NCBI GenBank assembly: GCA_016937975.1
Contig: JAFGVN010000113.1
Location: forward strand, 1 to 64,000
Origin: Clostridia bacterium
GTDB lineage: Bacteria; Bacillota; Clostridia; Peptostreptococcales; Acidaminobacteraceae
Reading direction: 5' to 3'
DNA: 64,000 bases
This document shows positions 17,098 through 24,299 of the stretch, in pieces. Each line of letters starts with the position of its first letter. Position 1 is the first letter of the stretch. Below the pieces are notes generated by a model. That model saw only the letters and a list, made by a program, of their open reading frames with translations, did no database searches and had not been told where the DNA came from. The translations under genes were made by a program, and so were the position numbers.

Positions 17098-17182
17098 CTT
17101 TTTCACCTCTTTTCTATTATAGAGAGGTCTGTTTGAAATACCAATAGAACTTGTGAAGCTTAATAGAAAAATAATGTTTGAG

Positions 17183-17210
17183 TTGTATTTGATGGTTATC
17201 GTGATATAAT
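17183..17210 (+). promoter_or_regulatory. Promoter of the MFS gene
   Basis: TTGTAT (17183-17188) and TATAAT (17205-17210) are separated by 16 bp, with an extended -10 TG at 17202-17203. Confidence 0.65.
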
Positions 17211-17242
17211 TATTTAGGATACAGAAATATTATGAGGTGCAT

Positions 17243-18481
17243 ATGAAAGAAAAATGGAATAGTCTTTCACCGAGTCTAAAAATTTATTTTATTTTGTTAT
17301 CGGTGTCAGCATTAGGTTTAGGTTTAAGTAATGGTGTTATTTCAAATTACTTTAAAGATGTTTATGATGTTACAGCATTTCAAAGAGGATTAATAGAATT
17401 CCCAAGGGAATTGCCTGGAGTAATTACTGTTGTGGTAATTGGTTTTTTAGCAGGTTTTTCAGATATTAGAATAGCAGTTTTTGCTCAATCTCTTACTATT
17501 ATTGGCATTCTAATACTAGGGGTAATGACACCTCCATTTGAAATTATGTTAATTTTCCTTTTTATAAACTCTATGGGTATGCATATGGGAATGCCTTTAA
17601 GAGACAGTATTGGGATGGATTTAATAGAAGACAAAAAAGTCGGGAAACGTATGGGACAATTTAAAGGCGTTTTCACTGGATTTACCATGTTGTCAGCTGT
17701 GATTGTCTTTATCGGTTTTAGAACAGAGCTATTCAGTTTCAAAACAGATATTAAATGGATTTTTATTGTTTCTGGCTTTTTATTAATTGGTGTTCTTATT
17801 TTATATGGTTTCTTAGCTAAATCCTTAAGACATAAAATCGTTCATGAAAAGAAAGTAAAATTTATTGTCAGAAAGGAATACAAATATTATTATGTACTAA
17901 CAGTTATGTTAGGGGTTCAAAAACAAATTATGCTTGTATATGGTCCTTGGGTGCTTATAGAAACTCTAAGTAAAGGACCGGACACTATAGCCGTATTATC
18001 CATCGTTGGTTCTTTTATAGGGATATTTTTTATTCCAGCATTAGGCCGATGGACTGACAAGTTTGGTATTAAAACCATGTTATATGCTGATGCCTTATCA
18101 TTTATTGGGGTATATGTCCTATATGGATTTTTAGCAGCAGGTTTTACAAATGGGAATTTGGCATTAGTAGGTGTTCCTGTATTCTTGGCATATTTAATTT
18201 TTATTATTGATAGAATGTCCACTCAAATGGGTTTAATTAGAACGATTTATTTGAAACAAATTTTAGTGGATCCACAAGACTTCACACCTTCTTTATCTTT
18301 AGGACTTAGTCTGGATCATATTGTTTCTATTTTTAGTGCCTTTTTAGGTGGTATTGTCTGGGGCAAATTTGGTCCTCAATATATATTCTTTATGGCTGCT
18401 TCATTATCTTTAGTAAATTTATATGTCGCTATAAAGGTTAAAGTAGACAATTCGGATGAGCTAGAAGAACAAACCGTATAA
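17243..18481 (+). CDS. Major facilitator superfamily transporter
   Basis: The protein has 412 residues and about 12 membrane segments. A conserved loop, GRWTDKFGIKTML, falls between two segments in the second half. The first half has NSMGMHMGMPLRDSIGMDLI followed by GKRMGQFKGVFTGF. A resident family without assigned substrate is likely, and drug or sugar transport cannot be distinguished. The ATG at 17243 follows GAGG; a GTG two codons earlier is less likely. The PfkB kinase gene follows 52 bp downstream but has its own promoter-like element. Confidence 0.8.
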   Translation: MKEKWNSLSPSLKIYFILLSVSALGLGLSNGVISNYFKDVYDVTAFQRGLIEFPRELPGVITVVVIGFLAGFSDIRIAVFAQSLTIIGILILGVMTPPFEIMLIFLFINSMGMHMGMPLRDSIGMDLIEDKKVGKRMGQFKGVFTGFTMLSAVIVFIGFRTELFSFKTDIKWIFIVSGFLLIGVLILYGFLAKSLRHKIVHEKKVKFIVRKEYKYYYVLTVMLGVQKQIMLVYGPWVLIETLSKGPDTIAVLSIVGSFIGIFFIPALGRWTDKFGIKTMLYADALSFIGVYVLYGFLAAGFTNGNLALVGVPVFLAYLIFIIDRMSTQMGLIRTIYLKQILVDPQDFTPSLSLGLSLDHIVSIFSAFLGGIVWGKFGPQYIFFMAASLSLVNLYVAIKVKVDNSDELEEQTV

Positions 18482-18483
18482 GC

Positions 18484-18511
18484 TTGTTATTTTCCTAATC
18501 TGTGATACAAT
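18484..18511 (+). promoter_or_regulatory. Promoter of the PfkB kinase gene
   Basis: TTGTTA (18484-18489) and TACAAT (18506-18511) are 16 bp apart, with TGA directly before the -10. Confidence 0.6.
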
Positions 18512-18533
18512 AGAAAACTGTGAGGAGGAAAAT

Positions 18534-19484
18534 ATGGATCATACACCTTATGTAGTCGTATTTGGAGCGTCAGTAGTTGATATTTTTGGCTTCAGTACAT
18601 CAAAATATAGACCTTATAATTCTACACCTGGTCGCGTGAAAATGTCTTTTGGAGGCGTTTGTAGAAATATCGCTGAAAACTTAGCAAGAGTACATGTAAA
18701 TACAAGATTTATTTCTGTTATTGGTGATGATGAAAAAGGTCGTTCAATGATTGAACATTCTTTATTGCATGGTTATGATATGTCAGATTCATTGATCATA
18801 AAAGGATCAGGGACACCAACCTATTTAGCGATACTCAATGAAATGGGTGAAATGGTTTCTGCAATAGCTGATATGAAAGCTCTTAATGAAATGACTACGG
18901 ATTTTATAGATTCAAAAGCAGATATTATAAAACAGGCTGAGTATTTGTTTTTAGATGCTGACAGTCCTGAAATGCTTGAATATATTTTGAAATCCTTCCA
19001 AGGAAAGACGAAATTTATTTTAGATCCTGTTTCAGCAGAAAAGGCTATAAGTATTAAGCATTTGATTCCATATTTTCACACGATTAAGCCTAATCGTTAT
19101 GAAGCAGAAGTTATGTCTGGCATTGAAATTAATAGTGATGAGGACTTGTTAAAAGCAGGGCAATACTTCTTAGATTTAGGCGTTGATCATGTTTTTATCA
19201 GTTTAGATTGTGAAGGTATTTTCTATACAGATCAAAGAGAAGCGTATAAAATCACTGCAATAAATGTAAATGTATGTAATGTAACAGGTGCAGGAGATTC
19301 TTTTGTTGCTGGTTTAGGGTATGGTTATATGCATAATTTGGATATTGTTTCAACCATAAAAACAGCTATGAGCATGTCGAATATTGCCATTGCCAGTGAA
19401 GAAACAATCAATCCTGAATTATCACCTGAACTTATAGCGAAATGTATTGAATCGACTCAGTGGGTAGTGAAACAGCTTAAATAG
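18534..19484 (+). CDS. PfkB-family carbohydrate/nucleoside kinase
   Basis: The protein has 316 residues and is a PfkB (ribokinase-like) fold. The N-terminal part (VFGASVVDIFGF, then MSFGGVCRNIAENLARV) carries the substrate-binding GG motif. The C-terminal motif NVTGAGDSFVAGLGYG contains the catalytic aspartate and anion hole. The N-terminal sequence is most like the pseudouridine kinase (PsuK) group, but no pseudouridine glycosidase is nearby, so the substrate is open. GAGGAGG precedes the ATG. A palindromic terminator follows. Confidence 0.85.
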   Translation: MDHTPYVVVFGASVVDIFGFSTSKYRPYNSTPGRVKMSFGGVCRNIAENLARVHVNTRFISVIGDDEKGRSMIEHSLLHGYDMSDSLIIKGSGTPTYLAILNEMGEMVSAIADMKALNEMTTDFIDSKADIIKQAEYLFLDADSPEMLEYILKSFQGKTKFILDPVSAEKAISIKHLIPYFHTIKPNRYEAEVMSGIEINSDEDLLKAGQYFLDLGVDHVFISLDCEGIFYTDQREAYKITAINVNVCNVTGAGDSFVAGLGYGYMHNLDIVSTIKTAMSMSNIAIASEETINPELSPELIAKCIESTQWVVKQLK

Positions 19485-19529
19485 TGGTTTAGAAGTTTGC
19501 TATCTTATTTTTAAAACTTTTGGAATGAA

Positions 19530-19549
19530 AAGCCTGCATATGCAGGCTT
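19530..19549. terminator. Bidirectional terminator (20-bp perfect palindrome)
   Basis: AAGCCTGCATATGCAGGCTT is a perfect palindrome between convergent genes. T-rich DNA follows on both strands. Confidence 0.75.
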
Positions 19550-19552
19550 ATT

Positions 19553-21415
19553 TTAATGTTCTTGAATCCATAAAAATGGTGTGGTATCTGGTGTCCAGTG
19601 GCTATAAGATAAATGAGAAAAGACACATTTGTATAGTTGTCCTTTGAATTCCACTAAATCATTGATTTCGTAACGAATTTGAGGATACCATGTTGTAACG
19701 ATTTGATCTGTCATTTTTCTCTCCCATAAGGCAGTCACCATAGAAGGAATCCAATAGAACCTGCTTTCATGGCTTTGAACACAAATATAATGAACACCTT
19801 TATAGATCACTTCATCCTCTAAATTGTAATGCTGGTCTTTCATCCAAGTATCGTCATCTTTATGAATGATTGGTGTAGTCCAAATGCCACTTACCGTCAA
19901 TAAACCTAAGAGGTTCCAAGTATCTCCAAAATAGCCACTGTGATAAGGATCAACACCCAAACCGTTTTCTGACCAATCATCATATCGACTAGTAAAGTTA
20001 TAAGCCATATCATCCCAGCCCCAATTCAAGAAGTCTTGATAACTCTCTGTTGCATAGGCAGTCACATACAAACTATCATTAAGAGGTTGATTTTTCCACA
20101 TGGTATCTTCATGGGGGATACCATCAAGAGAATATCCTGCATAGGGATAATTCCAAAAGTCTTCTTCTTCATCAAAACCATAGGTTTCATAAAAATATTC
20201 TAAAATTGGCAAAGAAAGTTCTAAGCCCCTTTGATCGCCATAATGTAAAGTATCCATGGTTTGTCTAAAAGGGTAGCGTGCAGAGTTCATATAAAAGTAA
20301 TCTGTAAGCCATTCGTTGGCTACTTCATCTTCAGCTGGCACTAAAATATCTTGATCGCCATTGGGTACCCATTTATAGAAGTCAGCCATAAATCCTGTTG
20401 TTTCATTTTTAATGAGAAAGGCTTCCTTGTATGTGTCCTCAATAAGTTTTAAAGCCGGTTCATAACCGGTGTCATTATAGTAAGTTCTAATGTGGCTCAT
20501 CATCCAATCACATGGTCTTGTTAAGGCTGCTGTAATTTCGACACCATCAACTTCGTATGATGAAAAATAATCCCCAGTAGGCAACAACAAAGTTTCTGTG
20601 CCATCTGGATGAATATGTGTACCGTATGGGATAATAATGCCTTCAAATAAGGCTTTAAAGCGATTTCTTGCAGCATCTAAATAAAAGGTTGTATCGGCAG
20701 TTTCGAATCGATCATGGGCAAGATATAGAGCATAAGCAATGTCTAATTCTCCGTCCATTGCTGATCCAGAACAGTTTTCCTCGTTTTTAGGTTCTCCCAC
20801 AATTACAGACTCTTTAATTGTTGTACCTTCTAGATATAAAGGATCATATTGTACACCATCATTCATCCATTCCTCTTTTGCTTCATCAGTCAAAGCCTTG
20901 AAATAGTCAGTTTCAAACCAGTTTTTTCCAGGTTTTGCAGGAATAGCCCATGAAGTAAGATTTTCTTCCCATAAAGGTTGATCCTCATTTTCTCCAACCC
21001 ATTTGAAGTTGTCATAATAAGATACAACGCGGTATAAATCGTCAAAAAGCTCTTGATCCTCCATGAGTGCAGCGATAATCATACCATATCCCATGGCTTC
21101 ATCAGTAGAAACACAATAGTCACCTGGTAATTCCTCTGGGGTGCCGTTTGGCACCATGACCACAACAGCACCTAAATTAGAGCCTTCAAGCTCGCCTGGT
21201 AAACGGTGACTTTCGGGCAATAAAAAGCTTTGGACATATCCTGGTGCTTCACGTAATTCTCCATTCACATCATAGTGATTTCCGTTTTTCCACTGTTCAT
21301 AATAATCCAGAATTTGCTCTTCAGGATTATAATCTTCTGAATCTGGGGTTGCAGCAAAAGTTGCCATTTGAAAACAGAGTGTACAAACTAATAACCATGC
21401 TATTATTTTCTTCAT
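19553..21415 (-). CDS. Secreted GH8-like glycoside hydrolase with two chitin-type binding modules
   Basis: The protein has 620 residues with a signal peptide (MKKIIAWLLVCTLCFQMATFA, cleavage before ATPD). The catalytic domain spans about 30-500. STDEAMGYGMIIAALM holds the general-acid Glu106 of GH8. SGSAMDGELDIAYALYLAH matches the second GH8 signature, with Glu where Asp is usual at one position. Two C-terminal ChiC/CBM5-12-like modules (about 524-566 and 576-617) have the pattern W...Y...D.V.(Y/F)KG..Y.C...H....W.P.....W. Chitosanase or endo-beta-glucanase activity fits best. The ATG at 21415 follows GGAGGAG. Two AAAGCGCTTT operators flank the promoter. Confidence 0.85.
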   Translation of the reverse strand: MKKIIAWLLVCTLCFQMATFAATPDSEDYNPEEQILDYYEQWKNGNHYDVNGELREAPGYVQSFLLPESHRLPGELEGSNLGAVVVMVPNGTPEELPGDYCVSTDEAMGYGMIIAALMEDQELFDDLYRVVSYYDNFKWVGENEDQPLWEENLTSWAIPAKPGKNWFETDYFKALTDEAKEEWMNDGVQYDPLYLEGTTIKESVIVGEPKNEENCSGSAMDGELDIAYALYLAHDRFETADTTFYLDAARNRFKALFEGIIIPYGTHIHPDGTETLLLPTGDYFSSYEVDGVEITAALTRPCDWMMSHIRTYYNDTGYEPALKLIEDTYKEAFLIKNETTGFMADFYKWVPNGDQDILVPAEDEVANEWLTDYFYMNSARYPFRQTMDTLHYGDQRGLELSLPILEYFYETYGFDEEEDFWNYPYAGYSLDGIPHEDTMWKNQPLNDSLYVTAYATESYQDFLNWGWDDMAYNFTSRYDDWSENGLGVDPYHSGYFGDTWNLLGLLTVSGIWTTPIIHKDDDTWMKDQHYNLEDEVIYKGVHYICVQSHESRFYWIPSMVTALWERKMTDQIVTTWYPQIRYEINDLVEFKGQLYKCVFSHLSYSHWTPDTTPFLWIQEH

Positions 21416-21428
21416 TTCTCCTCCTAAA

Positions 21429-21442
21429 TTAAAGCGCTTTAA
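21429..21442. promoter_or_regulatory. LacI/CcpA-type operator, proximal
   Basis: TTAAAGCGCTTTAA is a perfect palindrome with the central CG of LacI-family operators. It lies in the leader between the putative start site and the ribosome binding site of the GH8 gene. Confidence 0.6.
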
Positions 21443-21482
21443 CTTTTGGGCCAAAAAAAATATGCGCAAGTTTGAAAGAAAC

Positions 21483-21510
21483 TTTATGATTGTTTACGGG
21501 TGGACGTCAA
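21483..21510 (-). promoter_or_regulatory. Putative promoter of the GH8 gene
   Basis: On the minus strand TTGACG (21505-21510) and CATAAA (21483-21488) are 16 bp apart. The -10 is weak. It lies between the two operators. Confidence 0.4.
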
Positions 21511-21518
21511 CAAGTCGA

Positions 21519-21532
21519 TGAAAGCGCTTTCA
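21519..21532. promoter_or_regulatory. cre-like operator, distal
   Basis: TGAAAGCGCTTTCA matches the CcpA cre consensus at every fixed position and is a perfect palindrome. Its centre is 90 bp from the centre of the second AAAGCGCTTT site. It lies just upstream of the putative -35 of the GH8 gene. Confidence 0.7.
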
Positions 21533-21578
21533 ACTTTATAGTAACAAAAAGAATTTTTAGATGCAAGTTAAAAAAATC

Positions 21579-21609
21579 TTGACCTTAAGTTAACTTAAGG
21601 ATATATAAT
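21579..21609 (+). promoter_or_regulatory. MerR-type promoter with 19-bp spacer and operator
   Basis: TTGACC (21579-21584) and TATAAT (21604-21609) are 19 bp apart, the long spacer typical of MerR-activated promoters. The spacer region holds CCTTAAGTTAACTTAAGG (21583-21600), a perfect 18-bp palindrome. The regulator gene begins 16 bp downstream, so this is an autoregulated promoter. Confidence 0.85.
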
Positions 21610-21625
21610 GTTTAAGGGAGGACAT

Positions 21626-22021
21626 ATGAAAATAGGTGATTTTTCAAAAAAAACTCAAGTCAGTATAGATACATTAAGATATTATGACCGCTTGGGACTA
21701 TTGGTTCCAAAACGTATCAACGCGCAAAGAATTTATAATGATACGGATTTAGAAAAAATGCAACTTATAGAAACCTTAAAATCCGCGACTTTTAAAATAG
21801 AAGAAATTAAAAGTATATTTGAAATGGAAAAACGAATTGAAAGTGGGAATTTAAAGGACTTGACGCCTTTTAAGATCTTATTTTCAGAGAAGCTGGAATC
21901 TGTAAATCAAAAAATTGATCAGTTAAAAAAAGCGCAATGTATAATGAAAAGTAGTTTAATTAAACTCAATGAACTTGATGATGAAACATTAAAAGAAATA
22001 ATGGAGGAAACATGTTTTTAG
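21626..22021 (+). CDS. MerR-family transcriptional regulator
   Basis: The protein has 131 residues. The N-terminal winged helix reads KIGDFSKKTQVSIDTLRYYDRLGLL, followed by a coiled-coil dimer helix (about 75-120) and a short tail ending EETCF. Only one cysteine is present, so mercury-type metal sensing is unlikely, and a drug or small-molecule signal is more probable. The ATG at 21626 is chosen over an ATG at 21608, because the latter lies in the -10 box and GGGAGG precedes the former. It heads a three-gene unit with overlapping stops and starts. Confidence 0.88.
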   Translation: MKIGDFSKKTQVSIDTLRYYDRLGLLVPKRINAQRIYNDTDLEKMQLIETLKSATFKIEEIKSIFEMEKRIESGNLKDLTPFKILFSEKLESVNQKIDQLKKAQCIMKSSLIKLNELDDETLKEIMEETCF

Positions 22022-22326
22022 ATTTAGTAATTGGTGTATATGGTGGTTTAAATTTAACAGCAGCTATGTTGCAAGGTAAATACAAAAATATTACAAAAAA
22101 ATCAGCTTTAGTCCTGGGTATAGGTGGCTTGTTGATGGTCATTTCTGTATTTTTAGAGGGGTATTTAAGTATTGGAATTTTGACGGCAGGATTGCTTTTG
22201 GCACATTTATCAGCAATATTAAATGGTATTTATTTGTATGGCAAAATCAATAAAACGCATCACTTTGCAAGATTTTTGATCTCTGTATTAATCATTGCGG
22301 GTCAAGTGATGGCGGTTCTTGAATAA
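22012..22326 (+). CDS. Small membrane protein in the MerR operon
   Basis: The protein has 104 residues and four hydrophobic segments (about 3-18, 28-47, 50-72 and 84-103), separated by short charged loops such as QGKYKNITKKS. I recognise no characterised family. It starts 10 bp inside the end of the MerR gene, after the GGAGGAAAC-like site in that gene, and its stop overlaps the next start. Its position suggests it is the main target of the MerR regulator, perhaps in resistance or uptake, but this is only inference. Confidence 0.7.
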   Translation: MFLDLVIGVYGGLNLTAAMLQGKYKNITKKSALVLGIGGLLMVISVFLEGYLSIGILTAGLLLAHLSAILNGIYLYGKINKTHHFARFLISVLIIAGQVMAVLE

Positions 22327-22736
22327 TGATCATAGTCATTGATTATAAAGAAGCATTGCCTATTAGGCAAGCGGTAATGTGGCCAGAATATCCTCTTTCT
22401 TTTTCTGAAATAAAAAATGATCCAGAGGGCTATCATTTTGGATATCTTGTAGAAGATAAACTGGTTTCTGTTATTTCGTTATTTATTGAAAATGATGAAG
22501 CTCAATTTAGGAAATTCGCAACACTGGAAAGTCATCAGGGAAATGGGATTGGTACACAATTGCTATCATACATAATCTCATTTGCCAAGGAAAAGGGTAT
22601 TCATAGAATTTGGTGCAATGCAAGAATCGACAAATCCGGTTTCTATGAAAAATTTGGCTTAGAAAAAACTCAGGAAACCTTTGAAAAAGAAGGTCAATAC
22701 TATGTTGTTATGGAAAAGTATCTATATTCAAAATAG
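22326..22736 (+). CDS. GNAT-family N-acetyltransferase
   Basis: The protein has 136 residues. It has the GNAT acetyl-CoA motif FRKFATLESHQGNGIGTQLLSYI (Q-x-x-G-x-G type, about 68-90) and a C-terminal GFYEKFGLEKTQETF. The substrate is not identifiable. The ATG overlaps the stop of the preceding membrane-protein gene, so it is translated as part of the MerR-regulated unit. A strong terminator follows. Confidence 0.85.
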   Translation: MIIVIDYKEALPIRQAVMWPEYPLSFSEIKNDPEGYHFGYLVEDKLVSVISLFIENDEAQFRKFATLESHQGNGIGTQLLSYIISFAKEKGIHRIWCNARIDKSGFYEKFGLEKTQETFEKEGQYYVVMEKYLYSK

Positions 22737-22757
22737 GAGAAATAATGATATGTATGA

Positions 22758-22789
22758 AAAAAGCTAATCCAATAAGATTAGCTTTTTTT
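22758..22789. terminator. Bidirectional terminator
   Basis: AAAAAGCTAATC (22758-22769) pairs perfectly with GATTAGCTTTTT (22776-22787), with T runs on both strands. It lies between convergent genes. Confidence 0.9.
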
Positions 22790-22790
22790 G

Positions 22791-23411
22791 TTATTTAAGA
22801 TTTTTAACGTAGAATTCATCTTTTTTGTTAAATCCCATTTTAATTAAATAAGACTCATGTTGTTTACTGTTCGCTTTTGCTTGTAATGTTGTAAAACCAT
22901 GATTAATGAAGAACTCTGAATGTTTTTCATAAATGTATTTACCAATTTTAAAATCACGATAAGCTGGTGTAGCAAAATCAAGTTGAACCATTAATGTGTG
23001 TTCATCTACTGGTTGTCCTACGAATAAACTTGCTGGCACCATATTTCTCAGTACATAAAAACCTATAGTGTTTTCATGAATTTCAAAAGACTTAGCGCCG
23101 AAAAATTGTTCGATTTCATCGTGATAAAATTTGATGAAGTTGGTAAAATAATTTGAGTGAGTTGATAATTCAAGCATTTGAAAGTACTCTTTTGATGAGT
23201 AAATTTTAATTAAATAATAAATATCAATGACTACAATACCTGCATTCATTGCTGCAGTTGGTAAACTGTGAATCAACATACCATATGTAGAAAACATTGC
23301 TGCGCCAAATAAATTAATCCATCTTAATTTGATAATTGAACTGGTTAATAATGATATCAAAACCACTAAAGATGCAAAGTAACCAAACCAATCTAATAAA
23401 GTAAAACCCAT
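22791..23411 (-). CDS. YgjV-like membrane protein with GNAT-like C-terminal half
   Basis: The protein has 206 residues. The N-terminal 75 residues hold three membrane segments with the YgjV-type pattern (LLDWFGYFASLVVLISLL, WINLFGAAMFSTYGMLI, AGIVVIDIYYLIKIY). The C-terminal half is soluble, and its end (PAYRDFKIGKYIYEKHSEFF, then YLIKMGF) resembles the acetyl-CoA-binding and final segments of GNAT enzymes. Whether that half is catalytic is unclear. Its function is unknown. The ATG follows AAAGGAG. It is convergent with the MerR operon and has no partner gene. Confidence 0.65.
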   Translation of the reverse strand: MGFTLLDWFGYFASLVVLISLLTSSIIKLRWINLFGAAMFSTYGMLIHSLPTAAMNAGIVVIDIYYLIKIYSSKEYFQMLELSTHSNYFTNFIKFYHDEIEQFFGAKSFEIHENTIGFYVLRNMVPASLFVGQPVDEHTLMVQLDFATPAYRDFKIGKYIYEKHSEFFINHGFTTLQAKANSKQHESYLIKMGFNKKDEFYVKNLK

Positions 23412-23547
23412 ATATAATCTCCTTTATAATTTAGTACTTTGTTATTCTACAGGAATAAATCCTTTTTTTAAGGTTTCATGTTGATTTTCCATTAAGGATT
23501 GTAGAAATATAACAAAGGCATTCCATTGATACCCTTAGTTTCATGTT

Positions 23548-24216
23548 TTAATAGTTTTTTTCTTTTGTTTTGTAGGTTTGTGGTGACATCCCAGTTAGAT
23601 TCTTAAAGGTTCTTGAAAAATGAGACTGATCATAGAATCCAAGCTTTTCACCGATATTGGTAATGGATTCACTGGTTTTCAATAATGCTTTTGCCCGTTC
23701 AATTTTCAAATATTTACTGTATTTGATAATTGAAGTATCCATGACTTCATGAAAGATTCTTGAGGCATAACTTTGAGAAATGTTCAAGGCCTTTGTAAGT
23801 TTTATGAGTGAAACGTCATCTTCAATATGCAAATACAAATAGTGCAGTATTTTATTCACCAAAAGATGATCCGTAAATTCTTGTTGGTGAATGATAATGT
23901 CAATGTATTTTGAAAACATTGAAATCTCAAGACTTTGTAAGCCTTCCAAATCCTTAGACAGTTTGATTTTCTCATAGAAGGAATTGTAATGATTGGCTAG
24001 ATGCTCAAAAGTATATCCTATATGGACAATTTCTTTAACCAATATCCCATTCCAGATAAACATGAGATTTCTTTTATCATCAAGTGAAATTTCATTTTTA
24101 ATTTCATGATGATGCTTTTCGTTTAAGTAATTTTGTATTTCTGGTTTATATTTGTTTCTAAAGTAAAAAAATAATTGTGGATCAAAAAGAGTCAAATCTT
24201 GTGATAAATAATCCAT
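23548..24216 (-). CDS. AraC-family transcriptional regulator
   Basis: The protein has 222 residues. The C-terminal 100 residues are a double helix-turn-helix AraC domain, with LTKALNISQSYASRIFHEVM and the signature IGEKLGFYDQSHFSRTFKNLTGMSPQTYK. The N-terminal 115 residues are helical and do not match a standard cupin sensor. The ATG at 24216 is chosen because AGGAG stands 6 nt upstream; the reading that begins at 24258 has no ribosome binding site. It is divergent from a GH13 glucanase gene and probably controls it. Confidence 0.88.
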   Translation of the reverse strand: MDYLSQDLTLFDPQLFFYFRNKYKPEIQNYLNEKHHHEIKNEISLDDKRNLMFIWNGILVKEIVHIGYTFEHLANHYNSFYEKIKLSKDLEGLQSLEISMFSKYIDIIIHQQEFTDHLLVNKILHYLYLHIEDDVSLIKLTKALNISQSYASRIFHEVMDTSIIKYSKYLKIERAKALLKTSESITNIGEKLGFYDQSHFSRTFKNLTGMSPQTYKTKEKNY

Positions 24217-24226
24217 ATGTGCTCCT

Positions 24227-24255
24227 ATATACATATAATGACTTAAATATACATA
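24227..24255. promoter_or_regulatory. Direct repeats, possible AraC-family half-sites
   Basis: ATATACATA occurs at 24227-24235 and 24247-24255, exactly 20 bp apart, close to two helical turns. AraC-type regulators commonly bind such spaced direct repeats. The repeats lie between the regulator and the GH13 gene. Confidence 0.5.
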
Positions 24256-24256
24256 C

Positions 24257-24286
24257 ATAATAAAGTGTCTTATGCTATGATGTCAA
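24257..24286 (-). promoter_or_regulatory. Promoter of the AraC regulator gene
   Basis: On the minus strand a consensus TTGACA (24281-24286) is 18 bp from TATTAT (24257-24262). The possible AraC half-sites lie downstream of it. Confidence 0.65.
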
Positions 24287-24299
24287 GTAGGAGGATACT

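Noticed and set aside
17485-18222. Minus-strand open frames inside the MFS gene
   Set aside because: They arise from codon bias of the hydrophobic gene and match no family.
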